Origin: Rhizomys pruinosus
Taxonomy: Eukaryota > Chordata > Mammalia > Rodentia > Spalacidae
Assembly (NCBI GenBank): GCA_009823505.1
Contig: VZQC01007982.1
Span: 1,931,984 to 1,995,983 of the forward strand
Reading direction: 5' to 3'
DNA length: 64,000 nt
Shown in pieces: positions 24,416 through 35,520 of this stretch. Position 1 is the first letter of the stretch; each line of letters begins with the position of its first letter. Below the pieces are notes generated by a model that searched no databases, was not told the origin of the DNA, and saw nothing but the letters and a program-made list of their open reading frames with translations. Position numbers and translations under genes: made by a program.

Positions 24416-24556
24416 CTTTTTGAGACATGATCACACTGTATATCCCTGGCTGGACTGGAACTCACTCTTTAGACCATGGTGGCTTCGAACTCACAGAAAT
24501 CCACTGGCTACCAACTCTGCTTCCTGTATGCTGGCATTAAGGGTGTGCCCCAATAC
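24416..24556 (-). mobile_element. B1 SINE, reverse, nested in L1 (old)
   Basis: tttttgagacatgatcacac, a ctggaactcactctttagac block, and ctggcattaagggtgtgcc. It is diverged. Confidence 0.7.
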
Positions 24557-24769
24557 TGTTTCAGTTTTCTTGATGATTGCCTTTCTAATTGGGGTGAGGC
24601 AGAATTTCAAAGTAGTTTTAATGTGGATTTCTCTGATGGCTAATGATGCTAAACATTTCATAATATTAGCCATTTATATTTTTTGCATACTTTTTATTGC
24701 ATTTTGTGTATTTCATACACAGCATTTCAGTCAGTCTTAATCACTTTTATAATGCCTTCTCCACTGGCA

Positions 24770-25945
24770 CCCTCTCACAATGCCCCCCCCAAACTGGAAT
24801 TCATACATTCTGTCCTGAGTTCCTCACTTTAAGACCAGTTCTTCCTTACCTAACAGTAATCAGATTCCAATACTTCTTCAGCTAAGATTGGGTTCTGCTG
24901 CCCAGTTCCACATTTCTATGCTGGGTTTTGTCTGGTTGAGCTTGCATGGGTCTTGCGCATATTGACACCATTGCTGTAGGTTCATATGAGCAGGGTCCCA
25001 GGAGCTTGTAGGATTCTATTTCCATACGCTCATGCAATGCCCTGGCTCTTACAATCTTTCTGCCCCCTCTTCCACAATGTTCCCTGAGCCCTGGGTGAGT
25101 GAAGCTGAATGTAGGAGACCCGTTCATGGACGCAGACTCTGTAGACTTCTAATCTCCATGGCCATTTATGAACTTTTGAGTTCCTGGCCCCCTGTTGCTG
25201 AGGGAGCTTCTTTAATGAAAGTTAAAAGGATAATTAGTGTCCTTTTGCCCCCCCCCCATTCTATGTTGTGTGAACCTTAGGTGTAGATGTTGCATTGTAG
25301 ATGTGCTGCTTAGGTTTGGGCAATTCACAGACACTGTGTGTGACCAGTTATGGGATTGTGTAATGGTCTTTATCTGGTAGAAAGGAAGCTTCTTTATTGA
25401 GTGGTGTCTGGGATATTCATCTGTAAATATAAAGATGCCGGGGCTGGAGAGATGGCCTAGTGGTTAAGAGTGCCGACCGCTCTTACAGAGGACCCGGGTT
25501 CGATCCCCAGCACCCACATGGCGGCTGAGAGCCGTCTGAAACTCCAATTCCAGGAGAACTCCAGTTCCAGGGGAATCCGACACCCTCTTCTGACCTCCGC
25601 GGCATTGCACAACACGGGTGCACAGACCTGCATGCAGACAGTACACTGATACACATACAGAAATAAATAAAATTAAAAAAAATTAAAAATGTAAATATAA
25701 AAATGCCTATTTTGCACTAAGTAAGAAGTTACCTTACCCTAGAGATGTGACAGTGTTGGGGACTACTCTAAGATCTATGATCTCTCCTGTCATGTATATC
25801 TGGATATGTTTACAGTACCACACATGAGTTTCCTACCATTGAGTGTGCTATAAGTACAATTAGCTAGCCACTGGTTGCCCCCAAGATGGAAGTGCCACTA
25901 CTGCACCACTGTGGTAGGCTGTGGCAGACATTGATGTGGATAAAA
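24770..25945 (-). mobile_element. L1 3' UTR-like repeat, reverse
   Basis: Contains ctcttacaatctttctgccc, ccctcttccacaatgttccc and ggctgtggcagacattgatg, the same kind of antisense L1 3' UTR words as modules A and B. It is interrupted by a B2 at 25440-25689. The exact family is uncertain. Confidence 0.5.
25440..25689 (+). mobile_element. B2 SINE, young subfamily
   Basis: A box tggcctagtgg, B box ggttcgatccc, and the 17-nt internal duplication (aactccaattccaggag followed by aactccagttccagggg). The target duplication tgtaaatataaagatgcc / tgtaaatataaaaatgcc lies at 25422-25439 and 25690-25707, 18 bp with one mismatch. Confidence 0.95.
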
Positions 25946-26182
25946 ATTATTTTTTTACAATAATTTTATTTATAAGACCAGTAAGTACACATAGGCAGTA
26001 AATAGGAGTGTCCATATAAACCCAATTAGTTAACATTCGAGTTCAGTTTTTGTACAACCCAGGGTCCCCCAGTCCAGTTGAAGAGGTTTGCTTACACAAA
26101 CATGTTGATGAAATAAAAAGAAAAGAGAAAAAAATTCAGTCAGTTTTTGCTGTAATCCCACACCTCATCCCCACCTCCTTGG

Positions 26183-26680
26183 TGTTAGGTTGGAGGCCTT
26201 GAGGCAGGAATTAAGATGGTGTGGACCGCCCCTACTCGCCTCTTTTGGCCGGGTCCACGTTCTTGAAGTTGCCAGAAGAAAGCCTATGCAGGGCATGGGA
26301 GAAGGCTAACAGCTGATTCCTGGATCTGACTTTCACCTGGCCTAATTGGCCAGATTCTAAGCATTTTACTATCTCTTCTCTCTTCCCTTATAAGAAGCCT
26401 CTAACCTGCCCTGGACACCCACCTCTCAACTCCTTCACTCCTGAGTGCACTCCTCTGTCTCCGTCTTTCACTTCCTGGTGTCTCCCTCACATCAAGGTCT
26501 CTCCCTTGATCCTTCACTTGGTGCCATGTTTTCCTTGGCTCCTTCCACTTTCATTCTCCACACCTAATTCCTTGGGTTTTCCCCAAAGGCGCATTTCCCT
26601 CCCTTTGATATTTCCCTTCCCTAATAAAGCCTGCCCCCCTGTTAATTCAGATTCATATGTGCCAACCTCTTCTGTGAGAG
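26183..26680 (+). mobile_element. Solo endogenous-retrovirus LTR, 498 bp
   Basis: Starts TGTTAGGTTGGAGG, has a TATA-like cttataagaagcc at about 26397-26409 and a polyadenylation signal aataaa at 26623-26628, the order expected of a retroviral LTR. The 7-bp word tccttgg lies on both sides (26176-26182 and 26681-26687). Alignment of the flanks to modules A and B supports these junctions, because the host element continues ccttggg(t/c)ttt. The 3' terminus reads gtgagag, not the usual CA, which is odd and leaves the end uncertain by a few bases. No internal viral genes are present. Confidence 0.65.
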
Positions 26681-27321
26681 TCCTTGGGTTTTGGAGGGGA
26701 GGGTGAAAGAGAGTGGGAGATAGAAGATTCAGTTTTTTTTTTTTTTTTTTCCTGAGGTGATACATCTAATTCTTGGGGCTGTCCAAGTTCTGTTTGCAAT
26801 GGACTGGTGGGTTGTTTAGCAGTCTCCTTTGAATTCTAGTAATAAAACACAAATAGTAACAAATACTAAAGATTATAACAAGTTATTTTATGAGCACAGG
26901 CATATGCTTGGATAATATTTTGGTTGGGGCATTATAACTCTTTGACAAAGGGATGCCAATAGCTTTCTAATGTGGTCAATAGAGCCTCCTGACATTAGAA
27001 GATACCAAGGCTACAGTGTCAGTTGTGTGTCATACCCCACCAGGAAGTAGGCCATAGATCAAATTGGGAATTTTTTTCCCTTTCCGGGTGCACATTTATC
27101 AGGCTGCCACTACTGCACTACATCTTCTTTGACATGTAGAAGTGTAGCTCAAGAATTCTGTAGTAAAGCTTCATAGACCATTTCTTTCCAGCAGTTTGTA
27201 TAGTGCTGTCTGACACCATGAAGTTCAGCTGTTGATTTGCAGTGCAGTTCTCAGCATAATTTTTTTTTCATTCTCTTATCATGCCATATCTTCAGCAATA
27301 GGGTCTTACTGTCCATTTCTT

Positions 27322-27566
27322 TTTTTTTAAATTTTATTTATTTATTTATTTTTATGTGTATGAATGTACTGTCTGCATGTAGGTTTCTGCACCCATGTGG
27401 AGCAATGCCGTGGTCAGAAGAGGGTGTCGGATTCCCCTGGAACTGGAGTTCTCCTGGAATTGGAGTTTCAGATGGTTCTTAGCCGCCATGTGGGTGCTGG
27501 GATCGAACCTGGGTCCTCTGCAAGAGCAGTCGGTGCTCTTAACCGCTAGGCCATCTCTCTAGCCCT
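27322..27566 (-). mobile_element. B2 SINE, reverse, young subfamily
   Basis: Full B2 complement with the 17-nt internal duplication, ending ggccatctctctagccc. Target duplication catttctt lies at 27314-27321 and 27567-27574. Confidence 0.92.
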
Positions 27567-28352
27567 CATTTCTTATGTGCACCAAAACTTATGGGCAAAT
27601 GACCTTTGTTTTGGGGGCTTTTAAAGCCTCCCTGGCCAACAACTCCTGGCAGGGCAGCCCAGAGCTGGCACTGAAGCCTTTATCTACCAATGCTTTTTAT
27701 TTGACTGAAGGATAACATTGCATCCTAGAGGGGGGAGGTGTATTAAGGATAAATGTTCTTAAAGCTGGCGTTGGACCATTGACTGATGTTCTCATTAGTA
27801 GCTTGCATGGCACTCTCCACGGCTGTGAGAGCTAGCCTTCAGGGGAGGTGGCTTCCAGCTCCGGTCCAGCTCCATTGCTCCAGTTTGGATCTCTGAAGTA
27901 TGTCCTGTTTTGAGCAACAGGGTCTTACCTTCAGGTTCTTGGGGGCAATCAAGGGCTGTGACAATAGCCTATGTAATTTGGGGAGTCTCTTGGACTTCTC
28001 TGGCCAACATCTCGAAAGAAGGTTTCTGCTGAGTGGCACTGTTTCTTGTTATGCAGCCTTCAGCTGTGCTCATGTAGAGATCCTGTATGTATAATTTGTC
28101 AGTAGGTTGTTAGGCTAATGATTCCCTCAGGTTTTTACACTAGCTAAGCATTATTTATCTCTCCTTTCTCCCCTCCCCATCTAGCTCTCCCTCCATGACT
28201 TCTCCATTTAATGTGTCCCCATTTTTTCCATTTCTCCCTTGATAATACCAGTTTCCTATGGTCCCACCTCACTCAAGCAACTTCTTTCCCTTTATCCCCA
28301 AATTTCCTTTTATAGCCCTTCCTTTCCCTCCCATTTAAAAATACCTTTTTTG

Positions 28353-28545
28353 GGGCTGGAGAGATGGCCTAGTGGTTAAGAGCACTGACTGTTCTTGCAG
28401 AGGACCCAGGTTCGATCCCCAGCACCCACATGGCGGCTGAGAACCGTCTTTGACTCCAGTTCCAGGGGAATCTGACACACAAACCTACATGCAGACAGTA
28501 CATTCATGCACATGCAAGAATAAAAAAATAAAAAACCCTTCTTTT
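28353..28545 (+). mobile_element. B2 SINE with internal deletion
   Basis: ggggctggagagatggccta, B box ggttcgatccc, but the sequence jumps from aatctgacac to acaaacctacatgcagac, so about 40 bp of the body is missing. It lacks the 17-nt duplication. The A-rich tail ends at about 28540. Confidence 0.88.
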
Positions 28546-28904
28546 ACCCATTTCTCTCTTAGTAATAGCTACTAGTCTTCTGACTCAGGTTTTCTCTTTT
28601 TTATATTCTTGTGAGAACTCTGCTTACGTTCATGGCCCATTTTTTGATAGAATTGTTTGTTTTCTTGACATTTACTTTTGAGTTCCTGGCATATTCTAGA
28701 TACTAATCCTTTGTTGAATGTATACCTAGAAAAGATTTTTCTCCCATTGTGTAGACTACTACTTCTTGATTGATAGTCTCTTTTGCTGTACAGAAGCTTT
28801 TTCATTTCTGAGGGTTCCATTTATTGATAGTTGGTGTTATTTCCTGAGTAACCTATTAAGGGTTAATAGGTTACTATTAAGGTCCTATTAAGAAAGTCCT
28901 TATG

Positions 28905-29042
28905 CGGAGCATGGTGGCTCACACCTTTAATCCCAGCACTCAGGAGGCAGAGGCAGGCAGATCTCTGTGAGTTCAAGGCCAGCCTGGTCTACAGAGTGAG
29001 CTCCAGGCTAGCTGGTACTAAAGGGAGACCCTGACTCAAAAA

Positions 29043-29045
<3 letters not shown>
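28905..29045 (+). mobile_element. B1 SINE nested in L1
   Basis: cggagcatggtggctcacac, a gaggcagaggcaggcagatc block and ctacagagtgagctccagg, with the tail replaced by a GA repeat. Flanks agtccttatg and agcccttacg look like a decayed target duplication. Confidence 0.88.

Positions 29046-29094
<49 letters not shown>
29046..29094. repeat. (GA)n microsatellite
   Basis: About 24 GA dinucleotides that grew in the B1 tail. Confidence 0.95.
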
Positions 29095-29098
<4 letters not shown>

Positions 29099-30202
29099 TA
29101 CGTGTACCTACTGTATCTTGAAGTGTACTCTACTTTTTCTGGTCTTATGTTGAAGTCCTTGTTTTGGAGTTTTGAGCAGAGTGAGATATAAAGATTTAGT
29201 TTCATTCTTTTACATGTTAGAATCCAGTTTTACCAGGACCATTTGTTGAAGATGCTGTATTTACGAGTATTTTTGGCATCATTGTAAAAGAACAATCAGG
29301 TGGTTCTTGTTGCATGGCTTGCAGCTGGACCTTCTATTCCATTGAACTATGTGTCTGTTTTTGTGCCAGTATCATGCTGGTTTTTATTACTATGGATCTT
29401 TAGAATAACTTGAAATCAGGTGTGGTGCCACCTCCAGTAGTATTCATTTTGCTCAGGATTGCTTTTGCTATCTGGAGTCTTTTGTGTTTCCATAAGCATT
29501 TTAAGATTATTTTTTCCTTTGGTGTGAGAAATGTCAGTGAAATTTTGATTGAGATTGCATTGACTCTGTAGACTGCTTTTGGTAAGATGTTCATTTCCAC
29601 AGTATTAATCCTACTAATTCATGAGCATGAGAGGTCTTTCATTTCCTTGGTTAGGGTTATTGGAAGGTACTTTATTATTTTTTGAGGCTTTCGTGAATGG
29701 AATTATTTCTCTGACTTATTTCTCAATTTGCTTGTCATTGATATATAAGACTACTAATTTTTGTCTGTTAAGTTTATATCCCACCACTTTGCTGAAAGTA
29801 TCAGTTCTGATAATTTTCTAATTAGGGTTTCTTAGGTATAAAATCATATCATCTGCAAGTAGAGATACTTGACTTCTTTATTCCCTATTTGTATCTCTAA
29901 AAAATATGCTTCTCTTGTCTTATTGCTATAACTCAGACTTCAAGAACCATATTGAACAACAGGATAGGCACTCTTGCCTTGTTCATGATTGTTAGGGGAA
30001 ATGCTTTCAGTTTTTCCCCATTTAATATAATGTTGGCTATAGGTTTGTAATGTATAGCCTTTATTATGTTGAGACATATTCCTTCAGTTCTGAATTTTTT
30101 CAGGACTTTTAAAATCAAGGGATGTTGGCTTTCGTCAAAAGCTTTTTCTGCATCTATTGAGATGACCATGAGATCTCTAACCTTAAGATCATTTAATTTA
30201 TA

Positions 30203-30379
30203 GTGTTTATTTATTTTATGTGTATGAGTATATTGCCTGCAGGTGTGTATGTGCACCTGTGTCATGCAGAAATCAGAAGATGGTGCCAGGTCCCCTGGAA
30301 CTGGAGTATGGACGGTTGCTAGCTGCTATGTGGGTGGTAGGAATTGAACCCTGTTTGCAAGAGCCATCTCTCTAGCCCA
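30203..30379 (-). mobile_element. B2 SINE, reverse (older, shortened)
   Basis: tttatgtgtatgagtatatt, ggtcccctggaactggagta, and gagccatctctctagccc. Part of the head region is deleted (gtttgcaagagccatc). Confidence 0.85.
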
Positions 30380-30616
30380 CAGTATTTATTTATACAAACA
30401 ATTTCTGCATCTTTAGAATAAGGCCAGCTTGATTATGGTAATGATCTTTTTGATGCATTCATGAATTTGATTGGCAAATATTTTGTTGAGAATTTTTTAT
30501 CCGTGTTCTTCAGGGAGATTGGTCTGTAATTTTCTGTTTTGTTACCACTTTATCTGCTTTTGGTGTGATAATAATACTAACTTCATGAAAAGAGTTTGGT
30601 AATGTTACTTCCTTTT

Positions 30617-30777
30617 CTGTTTTTTTTGGGGGGGGTCTTTTTGAGACAGGGTCTCCCTGTATTCCCAGCTGTCCTGGAATTCACTCTGTAGACCAGGCTA
30701 GCCTTGAACTCACAGGGATCCGCTTGCCTCTGCCTCCTGAGTGCTGGGATTAAAGGCGTGCGCCACCAGGCCTGGCT
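30617..30777 (-). mobile_element. B1 SINE, reverse, nested in L1
   Basis: tttttgagacagggtctccc to ggcgtgcgccaccaggcctg. Target duplication cttcctttt lies at 30608-30616 and 30778-30786. Confidence 0.93.
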
Positions 30778-31393
30778 CTTCCTTTTTTATTTTATGGGGT
30801 AGCATAAGAAGCATTGTGGTTAATTTTTCTTTGAAGGTCTGCTAAAATTCCCCAGTGAATTCATGTGGGCCCGGACTTTTATTAATCACTGCTTTAACCT
30901 AACTGCTTGTTATAGATTTGTTCCAATGGGTTATCTCACTTTTGTTTAATTTTGGTTGTCATATCCTTCTAGAAATTCATCCATTTCTTTTAGATTTTTC
31001 AATTTACTGGATCATATGGTTTTCTCCCTTAGGTAAGACCTAATGATTTTCTGAATTTCATTGTTATCTGTTATAATGGTTACCTTTTCATCTTATTTTA
31101 TTAATTTGGGTCTTTTCTCTCTTTCGTTAGTTTGGCTAAGGATTTGTCAATTTTGTTTACCTTTTCAAAGAATCAACTCTTTATTTCATTGATCCTTTGT
31201 AATGTTTATTGTTGTTGTTGTTACAGTTTATGTCCATTTCATTAATTTATGCTCTGATTTTAATGATTTCTTTCAGTCTTGCTTTGGAGTTTGACTTGTT
31301 TTTTTTTTTTTTTTTTCTGTTTGCTTTAAGGTATACCACTATTTATTTGAGATCTCTTTGATTTTTTTTGTTTTCAAATTTTATTTATTATAA

Positions 31394-31738
31394 TGGTTTA
31401 AATGTCTTCTATAGGCTCAAGTATTTGAATGCTTGATTCCCCAGTTGGTCGTGCTGTTTGGGGAGGTTATGAAATACTTAGGATGAGGAGCCTTGCTGGA
31501 GGAAGTACGTTATTGGGGGTGGGGGGCTTTGAGAGTTTATAGCCATGGCTGGCTTCCAGTGTTCTCTCTTCAGTCTTTGTATGTTTGTTGAAGATGTGGT
31601 CTCTCAGCTTCCTGCTCTGGCTACCTGCTGCCATGCCTTCCCCACCGTCATGGACTGTCCTCAACTGTAAGGCAAAAGAAACTCTTCCATGTCACTTTGG
31701 GTCATGGTATTTTATCACAGTACCATAGTTAACTAATA
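31394..31738 (+). mobile_element. ERVL-MaLR LTR (ORR1/MT-like), nested in L1
   Basis: Starts tggtttaaatgtcttctata, then ctgtttggggaggttatgaa, a gccatgccttcc block and tcatggtattttatcacag at the 3' end. This is the sense orientation of the LTR type seen reversed elsewhere in the window. Confidence 0.7.
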
Positions 31739-31741
31739 TAT

Positions 31742-31913
31742 TTATTTATTAAAATATATGTGTGCACCATGTGTGTACAGGTGACTGAGGAGGCCAGAAG
31801 AGGGTGCCGGATTCCCCTGGAGTTGGAGTTAACATGAGTGCTGGGAACTGATACTCTGGTACTTTGGAAGAGTTGTCAGTTTCTTAATTACTGCACTGAC
31901 TCTCCAGCTCCCC
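31742..31913 (-). mobile_element. B2/B3A-like SINE, reverse (old)
   Basis: gaggccagaagagggtgccg, gattcccctggagttggagt and ctctccagctcccc, with internal deletions. Confidence 0.7.
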
Positions 31914-32335
31914 TCATTTGTTAATGAAGGCATTTAAAGCTATACATTTACCTCTTAGGACTACTGTCATTTTATCCCATAGGTTTGATATGTTGTGTTT
32001 TCATTTTCATTTGATTCTAGGAACGTTTTTTGTTTCCTTCTAGATCCCTTCAAGGATCCATTCATTGTTCAACAGTGTACTGTTTAATCCCCAAGGATTT
32101 GTGCATACTGTTGGATTTCTCTGGCTGTTGCTTTGTAGTCTTATTCCATTGTCATCAGAGTACAAGGAATTATTTCAATTTTCCTATGCTTAAGACTTGC
32201 TTTGGGTCCTAATATATAAGCCACTTTAGAGAAAGATCCATGAGCTACTAAGAAAAATGTATATTCTTCATTGCTTGAACAGAATGTTCTGTAGATGTCT
32301 GGTAAGTTCACTTGATTCATGATGTCAATTAATCC

Positions 32336-32353
32336 ATATATATATATATATAT
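32336..32353. repeat. Short (TA)n tract
   Basis: About nine TA units beside the B1 tail. Confidence 0.85.
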
Positions 32354-32503
32354 TTTTTGGTCTTTTCGAGACAGGGTCTCCCTGTAGCTCCAGCTGTCCT
32401 GGAACTCACTCTGTAGACCAGTCTGGCCTTGAACTCACAAAGACCTGCCTGCCTCTGCCTCCCAAGTGCTAAGATTAAAGGAGTGTGCCACCATGCTTGG
32501 CTT
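32354..32503 (-). mobile_element. B1 SINE, reverse, nested in L1
   Basis: ggtcttttcgagacagggtc to gtgccaccatgcttggc. Full length and moderately diverged. Confidence 0.9.
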
Positions 32504-33118
32504 TTTAAAAATACTTTTATTTATTTATTTTGTCAAGATGATTTGCCAGTGGGAGTGAGGTATTGATGTCTATTACTACTGTGCTGGGGTTAATCTGTGA
32601 CCTTACATCTGGTAGTATTTGTTCAATGGATCTGGGTACACCTATGTTTGGGGCATATATGTTTAGGATTGACAATTCTAAAGATGTTTCCCTTAATTGG
32701 TACAAAATGATTTTATATTTTTGCATTAGTTTTGGCTTGAAGTTTATTTTGTCAGATATTGGAATGATAATACCTGCTTGTTTCTGAAGTCCATTTGCTT
32801 AGAGTAACTTTTCCCATCCTTTCTTCCTGAGGTAGTTTTGTCTTTTGTGGGGAGGTACATTTCTTGGAGGAAACAAATAGATGGATCCAATTCATTAGAC
32901 TCTTACTTTTGATCAGAGAATCAAGACCATTAACATTCAGGGTTATTATTGAAAATCGTGTCTCTATACCTGCCATTTTGTTTAACTATTATTATAGTGT
33001 GGTTCAGTTTTTTCCTATGGCCTTACAGATAATGATTTGTTTTTCTCTTTAGTATGAAGGAGTCCTTCAAGTACCTTCTGCAGAGCTCTCTTTGTGTTTA
33101 TAAATTCTTTTAGGCTAT

Positions 33119-33253
33119 TTTTTTAATTAATTAATTAATTAATTAATTAATTTTTAACAAATCTAGACCCGTGTTCCCGCCCATTCCCCCACCCCGCCAG
33201 AGCTCATGCATTCTGCCAAACATGCTTTTCATCTCTTAGTCTTTCTCAATATT
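33119..33253 (-). mobile_element. Tiny L1 3'-tail insertion (135 bp), reverse
   Basis: The plus strand shows a TTAA-rich tail, aacaaatctagacccgtg, gctcatgcattctgccaaac and a start (complement) of aatattgagaaagact. A perfect 14-bp target duplication, ttcttttaggctat, lies at 33105-33118 and 33254-33267. Only the last ~135 bp of an L1 was copied. Confidence 0.88.
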
Positions 33254-33270
33254 TTCTTTTAGGCTATATT

Positions 33271-33520
33271 TATTTATTTATTTATTTTATTTTTTTTTTA
33301 TTAAAAATTGTTATTTATTTCTGTATGTGTATGAATGTACTGTCTGCATGCAAGTCTGTGCACCCGTGTCGTGCAACGCCGTGGAGTTCAGAAGAGGGTC
33401 TCAGATTCCCCTGGAACTGGAGTTCTCCTGGAATCGGAGCTTCAGACGGTTCTCAGCCGCCATGTGGGTGCTGGGGATCGAACCCGGGTTCTCTGTAAGA
33501 GCGGTCGGCGCTCCCAACCC
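33271..33520 (-). mobile_element. B2 SINE, reverse, 5'-truncated at microhomology
   Basis: Young B2 complement with the 17-nt duplication that stops at ctcccaaccctaggct instead of continuing ctaggccatctctccagcc. The target word taggctat(a/t)tt lies at 33260-33270 and 33521-33531. The element's own ctaggcc and the target's ctaggct overlap, suggesting a microhomology-joined 5' end. Confidence 0.85.
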
Positions 33521-33771
33521 TAGGCTATTTTTATAATGGCAAGTTTTTCAGTTTTTCTTCAATCATGACAGATATCTGCTGAGTATAGTAGTCTGGGTTA
33601 GCAGATGTTAGCATTCAGGACATGAAATACATCATACCAAGTTCTTCTGGCTTTTAAGGTTTGAGTTGAATAATCTGTTATTCTGATGGCCTGGGCTTTA
33701 TATGCATATGACTTGGTGTTTTCTCTTATCACTTTTGATATACTCTCTTTGTTCTGTATATTTAGTATTTT

Positions 33772-34031
33772 ATTTATTTATTTTATTTTTTAATTTTTTA
33801 AAATTTATTTCTATATGTGTATGAATGTACTGTCTGCAAGCAAGTCTGTGTACCCGTGTCGTGCAACACCGCGGAGGTCAGAAGAGGGTCTCGGATTCCC
33901 CTGGAACTGGAGTTCTCCTGGAATTGGAGTTTCAGAGGGTTCTCGGCTGCCATATGGGTGCTGGGGATTGAACCCGGGTCCTCTGTAAGAGCGGTCAGCG
34001 CCCTTAACCGCTAGGCCATCTCTCCAGCCCC
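33772..34031 (-). mobile_element. B2 SINE, reverse (copy 1 of duplication)
   Basis: Full B2 complement with the 17-nt duplication. Target duplication tagtatttt lies at 33763-33771 and 34032-34040. Confidence 0.93.
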
Positions 34032-34290
34032 TAGTATTTTTATATTCTTTCTTTGTTTGTCTGTTTGGTGTCCTAACCCTCCCCCATATCTGGATTGGCA
34101 TCTCTATTCCTAACTCTAAGAAATTTTCTGTAATGATTCCTTAGATAATGAGAAAACAGATTCTTCTCATTCTTTTATGCCTATATATCTTGGAATTATG
34201 CATATATATCTTGGAATTCCCACTGGTATGTTTTTATTATTTTATCTTTGTCTTTGTTGGATTATTGCAGTTTCTTCATTTTGTCTTTTA

Positions 34291-34529
34291 AAAATATTTT
34301 ATTTTTATTATTTTATTTTATGCATGTAAATGTATTACCTGCATGCATATAAGTGCACCTGTGTCCTGCAATGCCCATAGAGGTCAGAAGAGGGTGTTGG
34401 ATCCCCTGGAATTGGAGTTATGTGCAGTTGTTAGCTGTCATGTGGGTGTGTGGGTGCTGATTACTGAACCTGGGTCCTCTGCAGGAGCAGCCAGTGTTCT
34501 TAACCACTGAGCCATCTCTCCAGCCCCTG
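34291..34529 (-). mobile_element. B2 SINE, reverse, older (copy 1)
   Basis: tgcatgtaaatgtattacct, ggatcccctggaattggagt, and an extra gtgggtgt before gctgattac. It lacks the 17-nt duplication. Flanking ttgtcttt words at 34281 and 34535 suggest the target duplication. Confidence 0.88.
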
Positions 34530-34649
34530 CTACTTTGTCTTTAAGTCCTTTACTTAATCCAATGTATTGCTAAGACTCCATAAAATTTGAAAATTTTACT
34601 TACTATGTTATTTCTAGCATTTCATATTGATTTTTCCTTCATGTTTTCT

Positions 34650-34902
34650 CTTTAAACATTTTTTAATTAATTTTATTTATTTCTGTATGTGTATGAATGT
34701 ACTGTCTGCATGCAAGTTTGTGCACCCGTGTCGTGCAATGCCATGGAGGTCAGAAGAGTGTGTCAGATTCCCCTGGAACTGGAGTTCTCCTGGAACTGGA
34801 GTTTCAGATGGTTCTCAGCTGCCATGTGGGTGCTGGGGATCGAACCTGGGTCCTCTGCAAGAGCGGTTGGCACTCTTAACTGCTAGGCCATCTCTCCAGC
34901 CC
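34650..34902 (-). mobile_element. B2 SINE, reverse (copy 1)
   Basis: Young subfamily with the 17-nt duplication. Target duplication catgttttct lies at 34640-34649 and 34903-34912. Confidence 0.93.
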
Positions 34903-35094
34903 CATGTTTTCTTTTTTTTAAATTCTTTCATATCATCTATCATTTTCCTTATTTTGTTCATCTGTTTGCTCATGTCTTTCAACACATGAGCATTATTTTG
35001 AGTTCTTTGGGATTTCATCTAATTTTCTCTCACTAGATGCCATTACTATAGTATTAAGGAGTTATATTAACTTGGTTTTTCATGTTTCTTTTTT

Positions 35095-35345
35095 TAATTT
35101 ATTTTATATTAATTTTATTTATTTATGTATGTGTATGAATGTACTGTCTGCATGCAGGTCTGTGCACTCGTGTCGTGCAATGCTGCGGAGGTCAGAAGAG
35201 GGCGTCGGATTCCCCTGGAACTGGAGTTCTCCTGGAATTGGAGTTTCAGACGGTGCTCGGCCACCATGTGGGTGCTGGGGATTGAACCCGGGTCCTCTGC
35301 AAGAGCGTCTGTGCTCTTAACCGCTAGGCCATCTCTCCAGCCTCC
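35095..35345 (-). mobile_element. B2 SINE, reverse (copy 1)
   Basis: Young subfamily with the 17-nt duplication. A perfect 16-bp target duplication, ttcatgtttctttttt, lies at 35079-35094 and 35346-35361. Confidence 0.95.
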
Positions 35346-35520
35346 TTCATGTTTCTTTTTTCGTTAGGATTGGTGCTATTTCATTGCTTGGTTTATTTAT
35401 TATTTTTACTCAGCTGTATTGTTTTAGTTGAAATATTTTTCACACCCAAGTGGATCTTGGATGTATTAGATAGAGTTGAGTGTCTAGTTCATAAAACACT
35501 TCCTCAGTACAGAAACTCAA

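Larger units (their letters stand above)
22926..24760 (-). mobile_element. L1 3' region (3' UTR and ORF2 C-terminus), reverse
   Basis: 22926-23450 reads like an antisense Lx-type 3' UTR. 23450-24760 continues with tattttccagttccattcat, aaaattccattgtgtgtgta and gaaaactccacactggtttc, the antisense ORF2 C-terminal region. It is interrupted by a B2 at 23735 and a B1 at 24416. No open frame survives. Confidence 0.7.
25946..28345 (-). mobile_element. L1 3' UTR-like repeat, module C, reverse
   Basis: Shares with modules A and B the run ccagtccagttgaagaggtt, cctccttgg and, after the inserted LTR, ccttgggttttggagggga. Later words include aacagggtcttaccttcagg and tggccaacatctcg. It is interrupted by a solo LTR (26183-26680) and a B2 (27322-27566). 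It probably forms the 3' UTR of the long minus-strand L1 whose ORF2 follows at 28.55 kb. Confidence 0.5.
28550..35520 (-). mobile_element. Long decayed L1, ORF2 and upstream region, reverse
   Basis: From left to right the plus strand runs from the antisense ORF2 C-terminal part towards its N-terminus and then upstream. The complement of about 29838-29858 encodes LADDMIL, the reverse-transcriptase motif with its first residue changed but both aspartates kept. ORF2-like words continue to about 33.0 kb, and gtatagtagtctgggttagc at about 33.58 kb belongs to the region 5' of that. The element is broken by B1, B2, MaLR and a short L1 tail, and part of it lies in the 2962-bp tandem duplication. No intact frame remains. 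Confidence 0.8.

Noticed and set aside
28550..33000. Possibility of an active L1
   Set aside because: The reading frames are broken throughout, the catalytic motif reads LADD, and several SINEs, an LTR and another L1 tail interrupt it.
33271..35345. Regularly recurring ~250-bp repeats that could suggest a CRISPR-like array
   Set aside because: They are independent B2 insertions with separate target duplications and unequal spacing in a mammalian genome.
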